Assembly: GCA_023401595.1 (NCBI GenBank)
Contig: JAEXDQ010000043.1
Span: 17,126 to 81,125, forward strand
Source of the DNA: Spirochaetota bacterium
GTDB taxonomy: Bacteria > Spirochaetota > Spirochaetia > Sphaerochaetales > Sphaerochaetaceae
DNA: 64,000 nucleotides
Reading direction: 5' to 3'
The notes under the pieces are model-generated. The model saw only the letters and a list, made by a program, of their open reading frames with translations, was not told where the DNA came from and ran no database searches. This document shows positions 43,630 to 53,507 of this stretch, piece after piece. The position numbers and the translations under genes were made by a program. How positions within the stretch are numbered: position 1 is the stretch's first letter; every line of letters starts with the position of its first letter.

Positions 43630-45390
43630 ATGAAAAACGTTATTCTTCTATTAATAGATTCGGTATACAGTGAGTGTTTGGGGGATAATAGGACGGAAGT
43701 TAGTTCTACTCCGTTTATTGATGAAATTGCTTCACAGGGTTTGTATTCTACACATGTTTATTCATATGGTCCTTATACAGATGCCGCAACTAGAGGTTTA
43801 TATTGCGGGAATAGGACATTAGATGATTATGGCTATTATTTTGGTATTAATACGCCTGCAGAAAATCATTTTAAAACTTTTTATGAGAATGGATATGAAA
43901 CTTATGGATTATATTATCCATATTATCTTATTGGTCCTAATGTAAAAAAATATATTAATCATAGTATCTACACCGGTGGATTCGAGTATAAAAGTGAATG
44001 GGGCGGCAAATTTAATTACTATGCTGATTTGAAAAAAACTAGAGAACTTACTGATAGTGAGTATAAATTGCTTATTAAACATGTTGACTTAATGTTTGAC
44101 TGTTGGCTTAGTTTTTATGAGGATATTGAGAAAGATAGTGATTCTTCTTTAATCGTTAAAGATTATAAAATGAATTCACAAGAATATATTGGAAAAAAGA
44201 AACTGGTTGAGGAATATTCATTCTATATAAAAAATAAGAAAACTTATGTAGATCAAATCTTGATGCAAGGGATGGAACATGTTCTTGCAACTATTAATGA
44301 TTATACTATTGATAGTAAAATAAATAAGGCGTTTATCAATAATATTTATAAACATAACCCAAAATTTTTTGGTAGCATAAAAAGAAATCAAAAAAGTAGA
44401 AATATTAAAAACAATAAGTTTGACTGGAAACAGGCAAAAAATTCAAAAAGGTACATTATTAATTATCTGTTAAATTTGTTTCAACAGGAATATATGGAAC
44501 ACTTATCTAAGAAAAATGGATGGCAATATAGCGCGTCAGCATTTACGCAGATAGATACTATTTTAAAGTTAATCGATAAAAGAGTAAACAACAATCGTCC
44601 CTTCTATATGTCATTACATGTTGAGGATCCACATAATTATATATCTTATTTCACTTATGATATTGAATCAAAAGAACAAATTGCTGATGAATTAGGTTAT
44701 TTAAAACCATTGGTAGATAATTGTGGAAAAAAGTTTAAGGGAAACTTGTCATATCAATTGTCACTTAGGTATATTGATTATTGTGTGAAACATCTTTTTG
44801 ACGGATTGAAGGTTAGAAAACTACTAGATAATACAATGGTTGTATTAACCGCAGATCATGGGTCTTCTTACACTAACTTTCCGTTGAGATCAAGCGTTGT
44901 AAACAATTTTTATAACGAAAATTATCAGACTCCTCTCATAATTTGGACTCCTGATTGTAATAATCCAATTAAAACAGATGCTCTTTTTTCTGCGGAGGAT
45001 ACGTTAAAAACACTATTGAAAGAAGCAAAACTAAAAGTCCCAGATAAATACAAGGGGATTGATATGAGAAATAATACAAGTGGACGAGATTATATAATTA
45101 CAGAGTATATGGGACCGGGTGTTCCGGATATGATTAATAGAGATGTATGGATGTCAGCAAGAAATAATAAATATGTCGTTAGTTATATTTGCAATATCTC
45201 AGGTAATTTCAAAAAAGACAACCCTATAGCTGTTTTTGATTTGGTAAACGATATTAACGAATTAAATCCGTTAAAAATAGGTGTGGATATTCCATTCGAA
45301 GACATTAGTGAACTTGTGTATGCACTAGAAAATAGATTTAATGAAATTAAAAATAAAACAAGTGATTATTTAAGTAGGTTAGATTTTTAA
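43630..45390 (+). CDS. alkaline-phosphatase-superfamily protein, candidate phospho- or phosphonotransferase
   Basis: 586 residues. N-terminal metal site NVILLLIDSVYSECLGDN, nucleophile region SYGPYTDAATRGLYCG, C-terminal metal site MVVLTADHGSSYTNF, and SLHVEDPHNYISYF. These mark the sulfatase/LTA-synthase/phosphoethanolamine-transferase superfamily. The nucleophile segment offers Thr and lacks the CxPxR of true sulfatases, so phosphoryl-type transfer is more likely. No membrane helices are obvious, so the active side of the membrane is unclear. Placed among glycosyltransferases; it could decorate the glycan, perhaps with the phosphonate made downstream (speculation). Confidence 0.6.
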   Translation: MKNVILLLIDSVYSECLGDNRTEVSSTPFIDEIASQGLYSTHVYSYGPYTDAATRGLYCGNRTLDDYGYYFGINTPAENHFKTFYENGYETYGLYYPYYLIGPNVKKYINHSIYTGGFEYKSEWGGKFNYYADLKKTRELTDSEYKLLIKHVDLMFDCWLSFYEDIEKDSDSSLIVKDYKMNSQEYIGKKKLVEEYSFYIKNKKTYVDQILMQGMEHVLATINDYTIDSKINKAFINNIYKHNPKFFGSIKRNQKSRNIKNNKFDWKQAKNSKRYIINYLLNLFQQEYMEHLSKKNGWQYSASAFTQIDTILKLIDKRVNNNRPFYMSLHVEDPHNYISYFTYDIESKEQIADELGYLKPLVDNCGKKFKGNLSYQLSLRYIDYCVKHLFDGLKVRKLLDNTMVVLTADHGSSYTNFPLRSSVVNNFYNENYQTPLIIWTPDCNNPIKTDALFSAEDTLKTLLKEAKLKVPDKYKGIDMRNNTSGRDYIITEYMGPGVPDMINRDVWMSARNNKYVVSYICNISGNFKKDNPIAVFDLVNDINELNPLKIGVDIPFEDISELVYALENRFNEIKNKTSDYLSRLDF

Positions 45391-45452
45391 TTAAAAATGC
45401 CTATTTGTAGTCTAAGTTAGAATAGAAATTTGCAACTTTATTGAGGCTTGAA

Positions 45453-46802
45453 ATGATAAGTGCATTACAATTTATTCTTGCAATAATTGCCATAACTATG
45501 TTAGCGTGGTATCTTCTAAAATCATTTATGGCAGGTAGATATATATCTTTTTTGACATTAATGGCTTTATTTGTTATTGTCGATGTTTATATGCCTGGTG
45601 CAATTGGCGTAATTACTGGAAAGTATCTAAATTATCATTATTTCAAAATCGCAGATAATACGTATTTCTTGGCGTTAATAATATATAGCATTAGTATTTT
45701 TCTATTCTTGCTTGGCTTTTATGCAAAACCACACTATTGCTTTAGAACTAGCAATGAAGAATATTATATCAATGAAAAAAGATTACAAATAGTATTTGTA
45801 GTTGTTTTGTTAGTTGTGTTATTAAATCTTTATAATGAGTATTCTTATTGCGGAAGTTTAGATAATTTTATAAATTATAAGTTTAAAAGAGTTTATGCAG
45901 TATCTATACAATATGATTCAGCAATTAAATCTCTTGTTAGATTTATGTCTGAATTTTCATTCACTTCAATGCTTGTTATCATATCAATAGGTTTTATTAA
46001 TAATGATAAACTAAGACATAGGTTATTCTGGAAATATACTTCTCCTGTTATAAGTTTAGCTGTTGCGTTAACAACTATGTACAGAGGGTCAATCATAGAA
46101 CTTATGTGTACGATTATTGCATCTATTCAATTGTCATATTTTGAGAAAATGGGTGTAATGCCAAATGCTATAAAACACAAGATGAAAACAATAGGGTATT
46201 TTGGAGTGTTTGGATTCTTGATTTTTGGCGCAATAAGAAATAGTCTTTCGGCTCAAGCATGGGGAAATGACAGTATACCTTTACTGACTAGCATTTCGGA
46301 AATGCTTACAGATACTCTTGGCAATTCGCTGAGTGCCCTTTCAAGATGTATAGAGTACGTTAATGCAGGTAATAATTTATTTTGGGGGCAATCAATTATT
46401 GAAATGTTGATTTATCCTTTTATCCCAAGAAGCATATGGGTAGGAAAACCAGCCTTATATGGAATTGTTATCTTAACAACGGCAATGGGAAGCCCTAATA
46501 CCACAATGGATGCTGTAACAATTCCTGGTGAGTTAATAATGAACTTTGGATATATAGGCTTGATAATTATAGTATTTATTGGAAAACTATATAAGTTTAT
46601 CGAAAAATTAAAATATCATAATAGATTTAAGTATCTATACGTTGCTACTGTATTTAGTCTGGTGTCAACTCCTCTATGGATGGGTTTTACGGGTTTCTTT
46701 GCGAAAATCAGATATTTCCCAGTATATATTCTTATCATTTTCTTTGTAGTTAGAAAGAGTTATCCAAAGGACGGAAACGGTAATTATTTAGATTATGAAT
46801 AA
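45453..46802 (+). CDS. wzy: Wzy-type oligosaccharide repeat-unit polymerase
   Basis: 449-residue polytopic protein with at least ten hydrophobic segments, starting MISALQFILAIIAITMLAWYLL. It shows no enzyme motif but has the size, topology and position, directly before the flippase, of Wzy. GAGG at 45443-45446 supports the ATG at 45453. It overlaps the next gene by eight bases. Confidence 0.72.
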   Translation: MISALQFILAIIAITMLAWYLLKSFMAGRYISFLTLMALFVIVDVYMPGAIGVITGKYLNYHYFKIADNTYFLALIIYSISIFLFLLGFYAKPHYCFRTSNEEYYINEKRLQIVFVVVLLVVLLNLYNEYSYCGSLDNFINYKFKRVYAVSIQYDSAIKSLVRFMSEFSFTSMLVIISIGFINNDKLRHRLFWKYTSPVISLAVALTTMYRGSIIELMCTIIASIQLSYFEKMGVMPNAIKHKMKTIGYFGVFGFLIFGAIRNSLSAQAWGNDSIPLLTSISEMLTDTLGNSLSALSRCIEYVNAGNNLFWGQSIIEMLIYPFIPRSIWVGKPALYGIVILTTAMGSPNTTMDAVTIPGELIMNFGYIGLIIIVFIGKLYKFIEKLKYHNRFKYLYVATVFSLVSTPLWMGFTGFFAKIRYFPVYILIIFFVVRKSYPKDGNGNYLDYE

Positions 46803-48051
46803 AAAGACTATTAAAGAAATATATAAAACTAACCAAAAAGAAATGATTTTCACGAGCTTGGCACAAATCATATATATTTTGGAGTCAGTTCTGCAAAACA
46901 AGATATTTACCTCTTTTTTTTCGACAGATATATATGGTAAGTGGGCGTTGATTCTATCTATATATACATTAATCTCGATGTTGCCATTTACTGCATTTGA
47001 TCAAGGTGTAAATAGAGTAGCTGCAGAGTGTAAAAGTAATAACCAAGATCGAAGCTTATATAATTTGATTTCTTTAGTATATGGGGTGGGGTTTTTCCTG
47101 TATACCATATTACTAGGCAGTGTATACTTGATACAAGAAGAGAATTTTTTTGCCAGTGGTTGTTTTATTGTATTTATGTTTTATACATCTTCAGAAATCT
47201 TCAAAAACATTTTTATATTGATAGATAACGCTTATAGAAATAGAATTCGAGTATTTAATATTCGTTTGTTTGAGTTAGTTTCAAGATGCGTATTGTTGTT
47301 TGTGTTATATAGGATTAATGCATTTACGATTTTCAACGTTTTACTAGTGCTTGGACTAAGCAACGTATGTATTATCATTTATCAACAACTGTATTTTCAC
47401 ATGCTATCTAAATTAAGACTAGATGAAAATGGGAAGGTTCTATTCAACAAGATTCTTAAATTTAGTTTGCCATTAATGACTTGGGCTATTTTCGGGTGGA
47501 TGCAAAATATGATAAGCAGATGGTATCTAGATGCTTTTTTGGACCTAAACGCAGTTGCCATGTATTCTGTTTTAACATCCTTATCGTATTTTGTGCCTAG
47601 TGCTATTTACACAATCTTTAATGCTTATATAACACCAATAGTCTTTGAAAAAAATCAATCGTTTTCAAGGGCTAAATTATTAAAATACATGGGTGCAGTT
47701 GGAATTCTGGAATTATTCTATGTTGTATTTGTTGTCATCTTTGGCAAATATATAATTTTAATTCTTACAAACTCTAAATATTTGCCAGTTGTAGATTATT
47801 TGCCATACACAACGATTTCGGCATGCTTATATGTGCTTTCTATGTTGTCTACAATAGAAATTTTTAGGCGAAATGAAACAAAAAAACTATTAATGTCAAC
47901 AATTATTCCCGGGTTATTAATGGCGACTGTTGGGTTTTTCTTAGTCAAATCATTTGGATTTAATGGAGCGGTTATTAATTACATCATGGGACAAATGGTG
48001 TATGCTGTGTTTACATCAATAGTAGTTTTTAATAAAAAGAATATATCCTAG
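46795..48051 (+). CDS. wzx: Wzx-type oligosaccharide flippase
   Basis: 418-residue membrane protein of the polysaccharide transporter (MOP) superfamily, about twelve helices. It begins with a short cytoplasmic stretch and FTSLAQIIYILESVLQNKIF. Predicted to flip undecaprenyl-linked repeat units across the inner membrane for Wzy. AT-rich composition as in its neighbours. Confidence 0.75.
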   Translation: MNKKTIKEIYKTNQKEMIFTSLAQIIYILESVLQNKIFTSFFSTDIYGKWALILSIYTLISMLPFTAFDQGVNRVAAECKSNNQDRSLYNLISLVYGVGFFLYTILLGSVYLIQEENFFASGCFIVFMFYTSSEIFKNIFILIDNAYRNRIRVFNIRLFELVSRCVLLFVLYRINAFTIFNVLLVLGLSNVCIIIYQQLYFHMLSKLRLDENGKVLFNKILKFSLPLMTWAIFGWMQNMISRWYLDAFLDLNAVAMYSVLTSLSYFVPSAIYTIFNAYITPIVFEKNQSFSRAKLLKYMGAVGILELFYVVFVVIFGKYIILILTNSKYLPVVDYLPYTTISACLYVLSMLSTIEIFRRNETKKLLMSTIIPGLLMATVGFFLVKSFGFNGAVINYIMGQMVYAVFTSIVVFNKKNIS

Positions 48052-48056
48052 GGGAA

Positions 48057-48884
48057 ATGAAAGTGGATAGAATATCAATTTTGGTCAATACGTGTGATTC
48101 ATATAGTGATGTATGGCCTCTTTTTTTTAGGATTCTTGAAAAAACATGGCCCGATTGTAAGAAATATAAAATATATTTAAATACTGAACACAAAAATTAT
48201 GAAGATACATTTTTTGATATAGAAGTTCTCAGTGTTATTTCTTCAAAACAAAATATTGGTTGGGGAAAAAGACTGATCGATTGTGTAAATCGAATAGACA
48301 GTGAAATTATATTGTTTCTATTAGAGGATTTTTTCTTCGAAGAACCAGTTGATGATGAAAGGATTACGAAGATAATTGACTGGATGGATAAAAACAAAAA
48401 CATTGCAGCTCTTTCGCTCACATCAATATATGATGTGGGGGAGGATGATTATAGTGGTAAGTATGGTTTCGTTCTTAGAAAAAAGAAGGTTCATTATACT
48501 TTAAATGCTTCCCCAACTCTATACAGGAAAGAAACGTTGTTGAAATATACAGATATTAATGATAATCCTTGGGAATGGGAATTTTTTGGAAGTATAAGAA
48601 CATGGCATTCTCCAAAAGAGTTTTATGCGAAAGCTACCAATACACATGATATCTTTAAATACGATATAAAACGCGGAGGAGCAATACATCGTGGAAAATG
48701 GGTAGGTTGTACTGTTTCTAGATTATTGAAACAATATGGTTTTGAAGCGGATTTAGAAACCCGTGGTGTGATTGATGATTGGTTAAAATACAATCCTGAA
48801 AAGCCTAAAAGAACTATATTTACTATCTCAAAAAATAAATATCTTTTTATAAAGAATTATATTAAGTCAATTGTATTAAGGTAG
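48057..48884 (+). CDS. putative glycosyltransferase (GT-A-like)
   Basis: 275 residues. Begins ISILVNTCDSYSDVWPLFF, with IGWGKRLIDCVNRIDSEIIL and LFLLEDFFFEEPVD resembling the metal-binding acidic motif of GT-A enzymes. I do not recognise the exact family. AGGGGAA directly before the ATG, six bases after the flippase stop. Its place between Wzx and a GT2 gene argues for a glycosyltransferase. Confidence 0.55.
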   Translation: MKVDRISILVNTCDSYSDVWPLFFRILEKTWPDCKKYKIYLNTEHKNYEDTFFDIEVLSVISSKQNIGWGKRLIDCVNRIDSEIILFLLEDFFFEEPVDDERITKIIDWMDKNKNIAALSLTSIYDVGEDDYSGKYGFVLRKKKVHYTLNASPTLYRKETLLKYTDINDNPWEWEFFGSIRTWHSPKEFYAKATNTHDIFKYDIKRGGAIHRGKWVGCTVSRLLKQYGFEADLETRGVIDDWLKYNPEKPKRTIFTISKNKYLFIKNYIKSIVLR

Positions 48885-48924
48885 TTCTTCTACAAATCTT
48901 CAGTGGATTAAGGAGGGGGTAGGA

Positions 48925-49860
48925 TTGATCTCTGTAATAATGTGTGTATATAAAGAAAAATTGAAATGGATAAAAGAATCCATACAATCTATAATTGAAC
49001 AGACATATAAGGATTTAGAGTTAATAATTGTTATAGATAACCCAAGATTGGATAGCGAAATTAAGGACTTTTTAATTAGAGCAGAATCAAGTGATAAAAG
49101 AATTAAGTTATTGTTTAACGAAAAGAATGAAGGCCCAAGCAATAGTAGAAATCGTGGAATTATGAAATCTGTAGGAACGCATATTGCTTTGATGGACAGC
49201 GATGATATAGCATTACCTAATAGACTTGAAACAGAATATCAATTTATGTGCAATAACAAATGCGATTGCGTTGGGAGTTTATATTATATTGTTGATGAAA
49301 ATAGTAATAGAACGGGTGAATCAGAAATAATAAAAAAGGATATTAATACACTTTTGAAATATAGTAATTACTTAGTTAATTCCACTTTGTTGATAAAAAA
49401 AGAGAAGATAATGGCGATAGGGGGGTATCGACATTTCAATACATGTGAGGATTATGATTTTATCTTAAGATTATTATCTTCTGGGTGTAAATTTGGTTTA
49501 GACAATGAGTTTTTATTGTCGTATAGAGTGAGTGATGGAAGTAGATCAAACAGAAGTGTGTCTTCAACTAGAAATGATTATTATTACATACAAAAACTGT
49601 TTAAGGAAAGAAATAAGAAAGGCACATTGGAGGATTCTTATTGTGAGGAGAACTACAAGGAATATTTATTAAAGCATTCGGGAGAAAGCGTGGAGGCCAA
49701 TTACAGGAAAGTGAATGAATGTATTCAAGAAGCTGTTTCTAGGATGAAAAATAAACAAATTTTTGGTGGCGCTATTTTTTTTATCAAAGCTTTTTGGATT
49801 GATTTCAGCTATGCAAAAAGCGAAATTGCATTAAGATTAAAAATTATGTTTATAAAATGA
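48925..49860 (+). CDS. GT2 glycosyltransferase (TTG start)
   Basis: 311-residue GT-A inverting transferase: ISVIMCVYKEKLKWIKESIQSI, then EGPSNSRNRGI and HIALMDSDDIALPNRLE with the DxD-type metal motif. The TTG at 48925 is chosen as start since AAGGAGGG (48910-48917) is seven bases upstream and the conserved VIMCVYKE motif begins right there; the next ATG would cut the first strand. Last of the very AT-rich block. Confidence 0.83.
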   Translation: MISVIMCVYKEKLKWIKESIQSIIEQTYKDLELIIVIDNPRLDSEIKDFLIRAESSDKRIKLLFNEKNEGPSNSRNRGIMKSVGTHIALMDSDDIALPNRLETEYQFMCNNKCDCVGSLYYIVDENSNRTGESEIIKKDINTLLKYSNYLVNSTLLIKKEKIMAIGGYRHFNTCEDYDFILRLLSSGCKFGLDNEFLLSYRVSDGSRSNRSVSSTRNDYYYIQKLFKERNKKGTLEDSYCEENYKEYLLKHSGESVEANYRKVNECIQEAVSRMKNKQIFGGAIFFIKAFWIDFSYAKSEIALRLKIMFIK

Positions 49861-49906
49861 AAACATAGATTAGTTTACAACATTATGATATAGAGGAAAA
49901 TTTGAT

Positions 49907-50950
49907 ATGAAAGAGATGGGCTTATTTAAAGATAAAATCTTGATGATTACTGGTGGAACCGGTTCGTTCGGTAATGCAGTGCTCTACCGCTTCCTCGCAA
50001 GTGATATTGGCGAAATCCGGATTTTTTCCCGTGATGAGAAGAAGCAGGACGATATGCGCCATGAATACCAAGCCAAGTACCCACAGTACGCCGAGAAGAT
50101 TAAGTTCTACATTGGCGATGTGAGGGAACTCCAGTCTGTAAGAAGCGCCATGAGGGGGGTAAACTACATATTCCATGCAGCGGCACTCAAGCAGGTACCA
50201 TCCTGTGAGTTCTTCCCAATGGAAGCTGTAAAGACCAACGTCATGGGAACCGACAACGTACTTACCGCTGCAATCGAGGAAGGTGTAGATGCGGTAATTT
50301 GCCTGTCTACCGACAAGGCTGCCTACCCAATCAACGCCATGGGAATTACAAAGGCAATTGAGGAAAAAGTAGCAGTTGCAAAAAGTCGTAATAGTGGTAA
50401 GACCAAAATCTGTTGCACACGCTACGGCAATGTAATGTGTTCCCGCGGATCTGTAATTCCCCTTTGGATTGATCAGATTAAGGCCGGTAATCCAATAACT
50501 GTTACAGAACCTTCTATGACAAGATTCATTATGTCTTTGGAGGAGGCTGTGGACCTAGTGCTCTTTGCCTTCGAGAAGGGTGAGAACGGAGACCTTCTGA
50601 TAATGAAGGCACCGGCATGTACCATACAGACCCAGGCCGAAGCAGTGTGTGAACTCTTTGGCGGAAAGAAAGAAGACATTAAGGTGATTGGAATCAGACA
50701 CGGTGAGAAGATGTACGAAACCCTGCTAACCAACGAAGAGTGTTCCAAGGCAATTGACATGGGTGATTTCTACCGCGTACCGGCCGACAACAGAGGCCTG
50801 AATTATGACAAGTACTTCAAGGACGGCAATGTTAAGAGAAACACCCTCACCGAGTTCAACAGTAACAACACCAAAAGACTGAACCTTCAGGAAACCAAAG
50901 AAACAATAGCTAAACTTTCCTACATTCAAGAAAGACTGGCGGAGGAATAA
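49907..50950 (+). CDS. fnlA: UDP-GlcNAc 4,6-dehydratase/5-epimerase (FnlA/CapE)
   Basis: 347-residue SDR enzyme, first step from UDP-GlcNAc towards UDP-N-acetyl-L-fucosamine. ILMITGGTGSFGNAVLYRFL binds NAD(P). SRDEKKQDDMRHEY, FHAAALKQVPSCEFFPMEA, STDKAAYPINAMGITKA (Met in place of the catalytic Tyr, as in this family), and RYGNVMCSRGSVIPLW follow. GC content jumps compared with the preceding genes, marking a separate module. It starts the fnlA-fnlC-fnlB set. Confidence 0.9.
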   Translation: MKEMGLFKDKILMITGGTGSFGNAVLYRFLASDIGEIRIFSRDEKKQDDMRHEYQAKYPQYAEKIKFYIGDVRELQSVRSAMRGVNYIFHAAALKQVPSCEFFPMEAVKTNVMGTDNVLTAAIEEGVDAVICLSTDKAAYPINAMGITKAIEEKVAVAKSRNSGKTKICCTRYGNVMCSRGSVIPLWIDQIKAGNPITVTEPSMTRFIMSLEEAVDLVLFAFEKGENGDLLIMKAPACTIQTQAEAVCELFGGKKEDIKVIGIRHGEKMYETLLTNEECSKAIDMGDFYRVPADNRGLNYDKYFKDGNVKRNTLTEFNSNNTKRLNLQETKETIAKLSYIQERLAEE

Positions 50951-50952
50951 AA

Positions 50953-52134
50953 ATGGAGTTTGTCTGGAAGGAAAACGGAAAGATTAAACTGGCCATTGGA
51001 CTGGGAACCCGACCTGAAATCATAAGGCTGGCTGCCGTAATCAAGAGGTGCTGTGAGTACTTTGACACCTGCGTAATCTACTATAACCAGAACTGGGACA
51101 AGAACCTCTCAACTGTTTTCTGGGAGGACTTTGAACTGAAAAATAGGCAGGGTGAGTTTGGTCCCGACATTCTGGTACCCGTAGTAGGGGATAGCCTTGG
51201 AGTAACGTGTGGGAACATCTTAGGTCGTAGTTATGAACTTCTTAGTTTCCTTCGCCCGGATGCCTATCTGGTCCTTGGCGACACCAACAGTTGCCTGTCG
51301 GCAATCTCTGCAAAGAGACTCCACATTCCACTGTTCCACATGGAGGCCGGAAACCGTTGCAAGGACGAGTGCCTGCCCGAGGAGACCAACCGAAGAATAG
51401 TGGACGTGATTTCTGATGTAAATTTGGCCTACTCGGAGTTTGCCCGTAAGTACCTGGCCGACACAGGACTACCAAAGGAACGCACCTACGTCACCGGTTC
51501 TCCCATGGCTGAGGTTCTTCAGGGTAACCTAGATAAGATTGAAAAGAGTGACGTTCTTGAACGCCTGGGGCTGGAAAAGGACCACTATATTCTTCTTTCT
51601 GCTCACAGGGAGGAGAACATTGACACCGAAAAGAACTTTCTGAGCCTGTTCAACGCCATCAACGCCCTGGCCCAGAAGTACGATATGCCCATACTGTACT
51701 CATGCCACCCAAGAAGCCGTCACCGCCTTGAACAAAGTGGCTTTGTACTGGACAAGAGGGTTCGTGTAAACGAACCACTTGGATTTAATGACTACAATTG
51801 CCTTCAGATGAACGCATTAGCCATAGTCTCTGACAGCGGGACACTTCCAGAAGAGTCATCGTTCTACCTGTCTATCGGACACCCAATTGCAGCTGTGTGT
51901 ATTCGAACCTCGACCGAAAGGCCCGAGGCCCTGGAGGCCGGGGACTTCATCCTGGCCGGCATTACCACCAAAGAACTGCTCAATGCCACCGAAATGGCCA
52001 TTGAGATGAAGTGCAATGGTGTCTTTGGCAAGCCCTGTCCCGACTACACGGACCAGAACGTCTCCATGAAGGTGGTGCGCATTATTCAGGGCTATGTAAA
52101 CGTGGTCAACCGCTTTGTGTGGAGGAAGGAATGA
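50953..52134 (+). CDS. fnlC: UDP-N-acetylglucosamine 2-epimerase-like enzyme (FnlC/CapG)
   Basis: 393-residue GT-B-fold epimerase, last step giving UDP-L-FucNAc by C2 epimerisation. LAIGLGTRPEIIRLAAVIKR, then ETNRRIVDVISDVNLAYSE, LLSAHREENIDTEKNF and SDSGTLPEESSF are the WecB-family motifs. Two bases after fnlA and overlapping fnlB by four (ATGA). Normal length. Confidence 0.88.
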   Translation: MEFVWKENGKIKLAIGLGTRPEIIRLAAVIKRCCEYFDTCVIYYNQNWDKNLSTVFWEDFELKNRQGEFGPDILVPVVGDSLGVTCGNILGRSYELLSFLRPDAYLVLGDTNSCLSAISAKRLHIPLFHMEAGNRCKDECLPEETNRRIVDVISDVNLAYSEFARKYLADTGLPKERTYVTGSPMAEVLQGNLDKIEKSDVLERLGLEKDHYILLSAHREENIDTEKNFLSLFNAINALAQKYDMPILYSCHPRSRHRLEQSGFVLDKRVRVNEPLGFNDYNCLQMNALAIVSDSGTLPEESSFYLSIGHPIAAVCIRTSTERPEALEAGDFILAGITTKELLNATEMAIEMKCNGVFGKPCPDYTDQNVSMKVVRIIQGYVNVVNRFVWRKE

Positions 52135-53327
52135 ACATACTGGTCACCGGTGCAAAGGGCATGGTAGGAACCGCCCTTTGTAACAATCTGAAGAACATAA
52201 GAGATGGAAAAAACAAGACCCGACCCGGTATTTTCGTTGATTCTGTGTACGAGTATGACATTGATTCCTCTTGTGAAGAGTTGGATGAGTACTGTGCAAA
52301 AGCGGACTTTGTGTTTAACCTGGCCGGAGTCAACCGCCCCCAGAACCCCGAAGACTTTATGAAGGGAAACTTCGGTTTTGCTTCTGTGTTGCTCGATACG
52401 CTTAAAAAGCACAACAACAAAGCAACCATCATGCTTTCCTCCTCTGTACAGGCCACACTGGCCGGTCGCTTTGGTAATTCTGAGTACGGAAGAAGCAAGA
52501 AGGCCGGTGAAGAGCTGTTCTTTCAGTATGCTGCCGAGACCGGTACCAAGGTTGCCGTCTACCGTTTTGTGAACCTGATGGGACACTCAAGACCCAAGTA
52601 CAACAGTGCCATTTCCACCTTCTGTTGGGCCGTTGCAAACGATCAGCCGTACACTGTTAATGACCGCTCAACCGAACTTGAGGTTCTGTACATAGACGAC
52701 CTCGTTGAGGGCATGTTCGACCTGTTGGAGGGGAAGGAGCAGCACTGCGAGTTTGACGGTGTTAATACAGTTTTGACCCCTAATGGCAGGTACTGTTGCG
52801 TTCCGGTAATACACAAGGTCACACTTGGAGAGATAGTGGACCTTCTGGAGTCGTTCAAGGCACAGCCTGTTACACTCATGATGCCCAAGATGCCCGCAAA
52901 CTCCTTTGCAAAGAAACTGTTCTCGTTGTATTTAACATACCTTCCAGCCGGGAAGTTCAGTTATGACCTTCGAATGAATTGCGATGATCGCGGTTCTTTT
53001 ACTGAACTGGTACATACCCAGGACTGTGGACAAGTTTCAATTAACATTTCCAAGCCCGGCATTACCAAAGGCCAGCACTGGCACAACAGCAAGTGGGAAC
53101 TCTTCATTGTGGTTGCCGGTCACGGCCTTATTCAGGAACGGAACATCAACACCGGAGAGACGGTGGAGTTCGAAGTCTCGGGTGACAAAATTCAGGCGGT
53201 GTACATGATACCCGGTTGGACACACAACATCATTAACCTATCCGAAACCGAGAACCTGGTTACCGTTATGACCTGTAACGAGATCTTTGATCCTTCCCAT
53301 CCGGACACCTTCTTTGAAAAAGTCTAG
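52131..53327 (+). CDS. fnlB: FnlB/CapF-type reductase with C-terminal cupin
   Basis: 398-residue bifunctional enzyme. N-terminal SDR: MNILVTGAKGMVGTALCNNL, with SEYGRSKKAGEELFFQYA as YxxxK. C-terminal cupin from about residue 280: CDDRGSFTELVHT, PGITKGQHWHNSKWELFIVV with the metal His residues. CapF catalyses epimerisation then NADPH reduction to UDP-N-acetyl-L-talosamine, the substrate of FnlC. GGAGGAAGGA supports the ATG at 52131. Confidence 0.9.
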   Translation: MNILVTGAKGMVGTALCNNLKNIRDGKNKTRPGIFVDSVYEYDIDSSCEELDEYCAKADFVFNLAGVNRPQNPEDFMKGNFGFASVLLDTLKKHNNKATIMLSSSVQATLAGRFGNSEYGRSKKAGEELFFQYAAETGTKVAVYRFVNLMGHSRPKYNSAISTFCWAVANDQPYTVNDRSTELEVLYIDDLVEGMFDLLEGKEQHCEFDGVNTVLTPNGRYCCVPVIHKVTLGEIVDLLESFKAQPVTLMMPKMPANSFAKKLFSLYLTYLPAGKFSYDLRMNCDDRGSFTELVHTQDCGQVSINISKPGITKGQHWHNSKWELFIVVAGHGLIQERNINTGETVEFEVSGDKIQAVYMIPGWTHNIINLSETENLVTVMTCNEIFDPSHPDTFFEKV

Positions 53328-53361
53328 TCTGTACCGGAATAAGAAAGGGCTAATGATTTAG

Positions 53362-53505
53362 ATGGGGAGGGAGATAACCGATAATTTCGCGCAAATTGTA
53401 GCACGAAGAGGTCGTGCATGTCAGGAAAGGAGTTTCTCAGAGTCCGAATCCTCATCTGAATCATCCTCTGCGTCAATTCCAAAAGCCTGGACGATAGGAA
53501 TGTGA
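53362..53505 (+). CDS. possible 47-residue Ser/Glu-rich small protein
   Basis: ATG at 53362 to TGA at 53503. It reads MGREITDNFAQIVARRGRAC, then a Ser/Glu-rich stretch, ending KAWTIGM. The stop is two bases before the probable ATG (53508) of the OLD-like gene, which would couple their translation. An AAAGGGC lies rather far upstream. No family recognised. It could also be a chance frame. Confidence 0.3.
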   Translation: MGREITDNFAQIVARRGRACQERSFSESESSSESSSASIPKAWTIGM

Positions 53506-53507
53506 AT

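Noticed and set aside
43630..45390. Sulfatase
   Set aside because: The CxPxR/SxPxR formylglycine motif is absent; the nucleophile region instead offers Thr.
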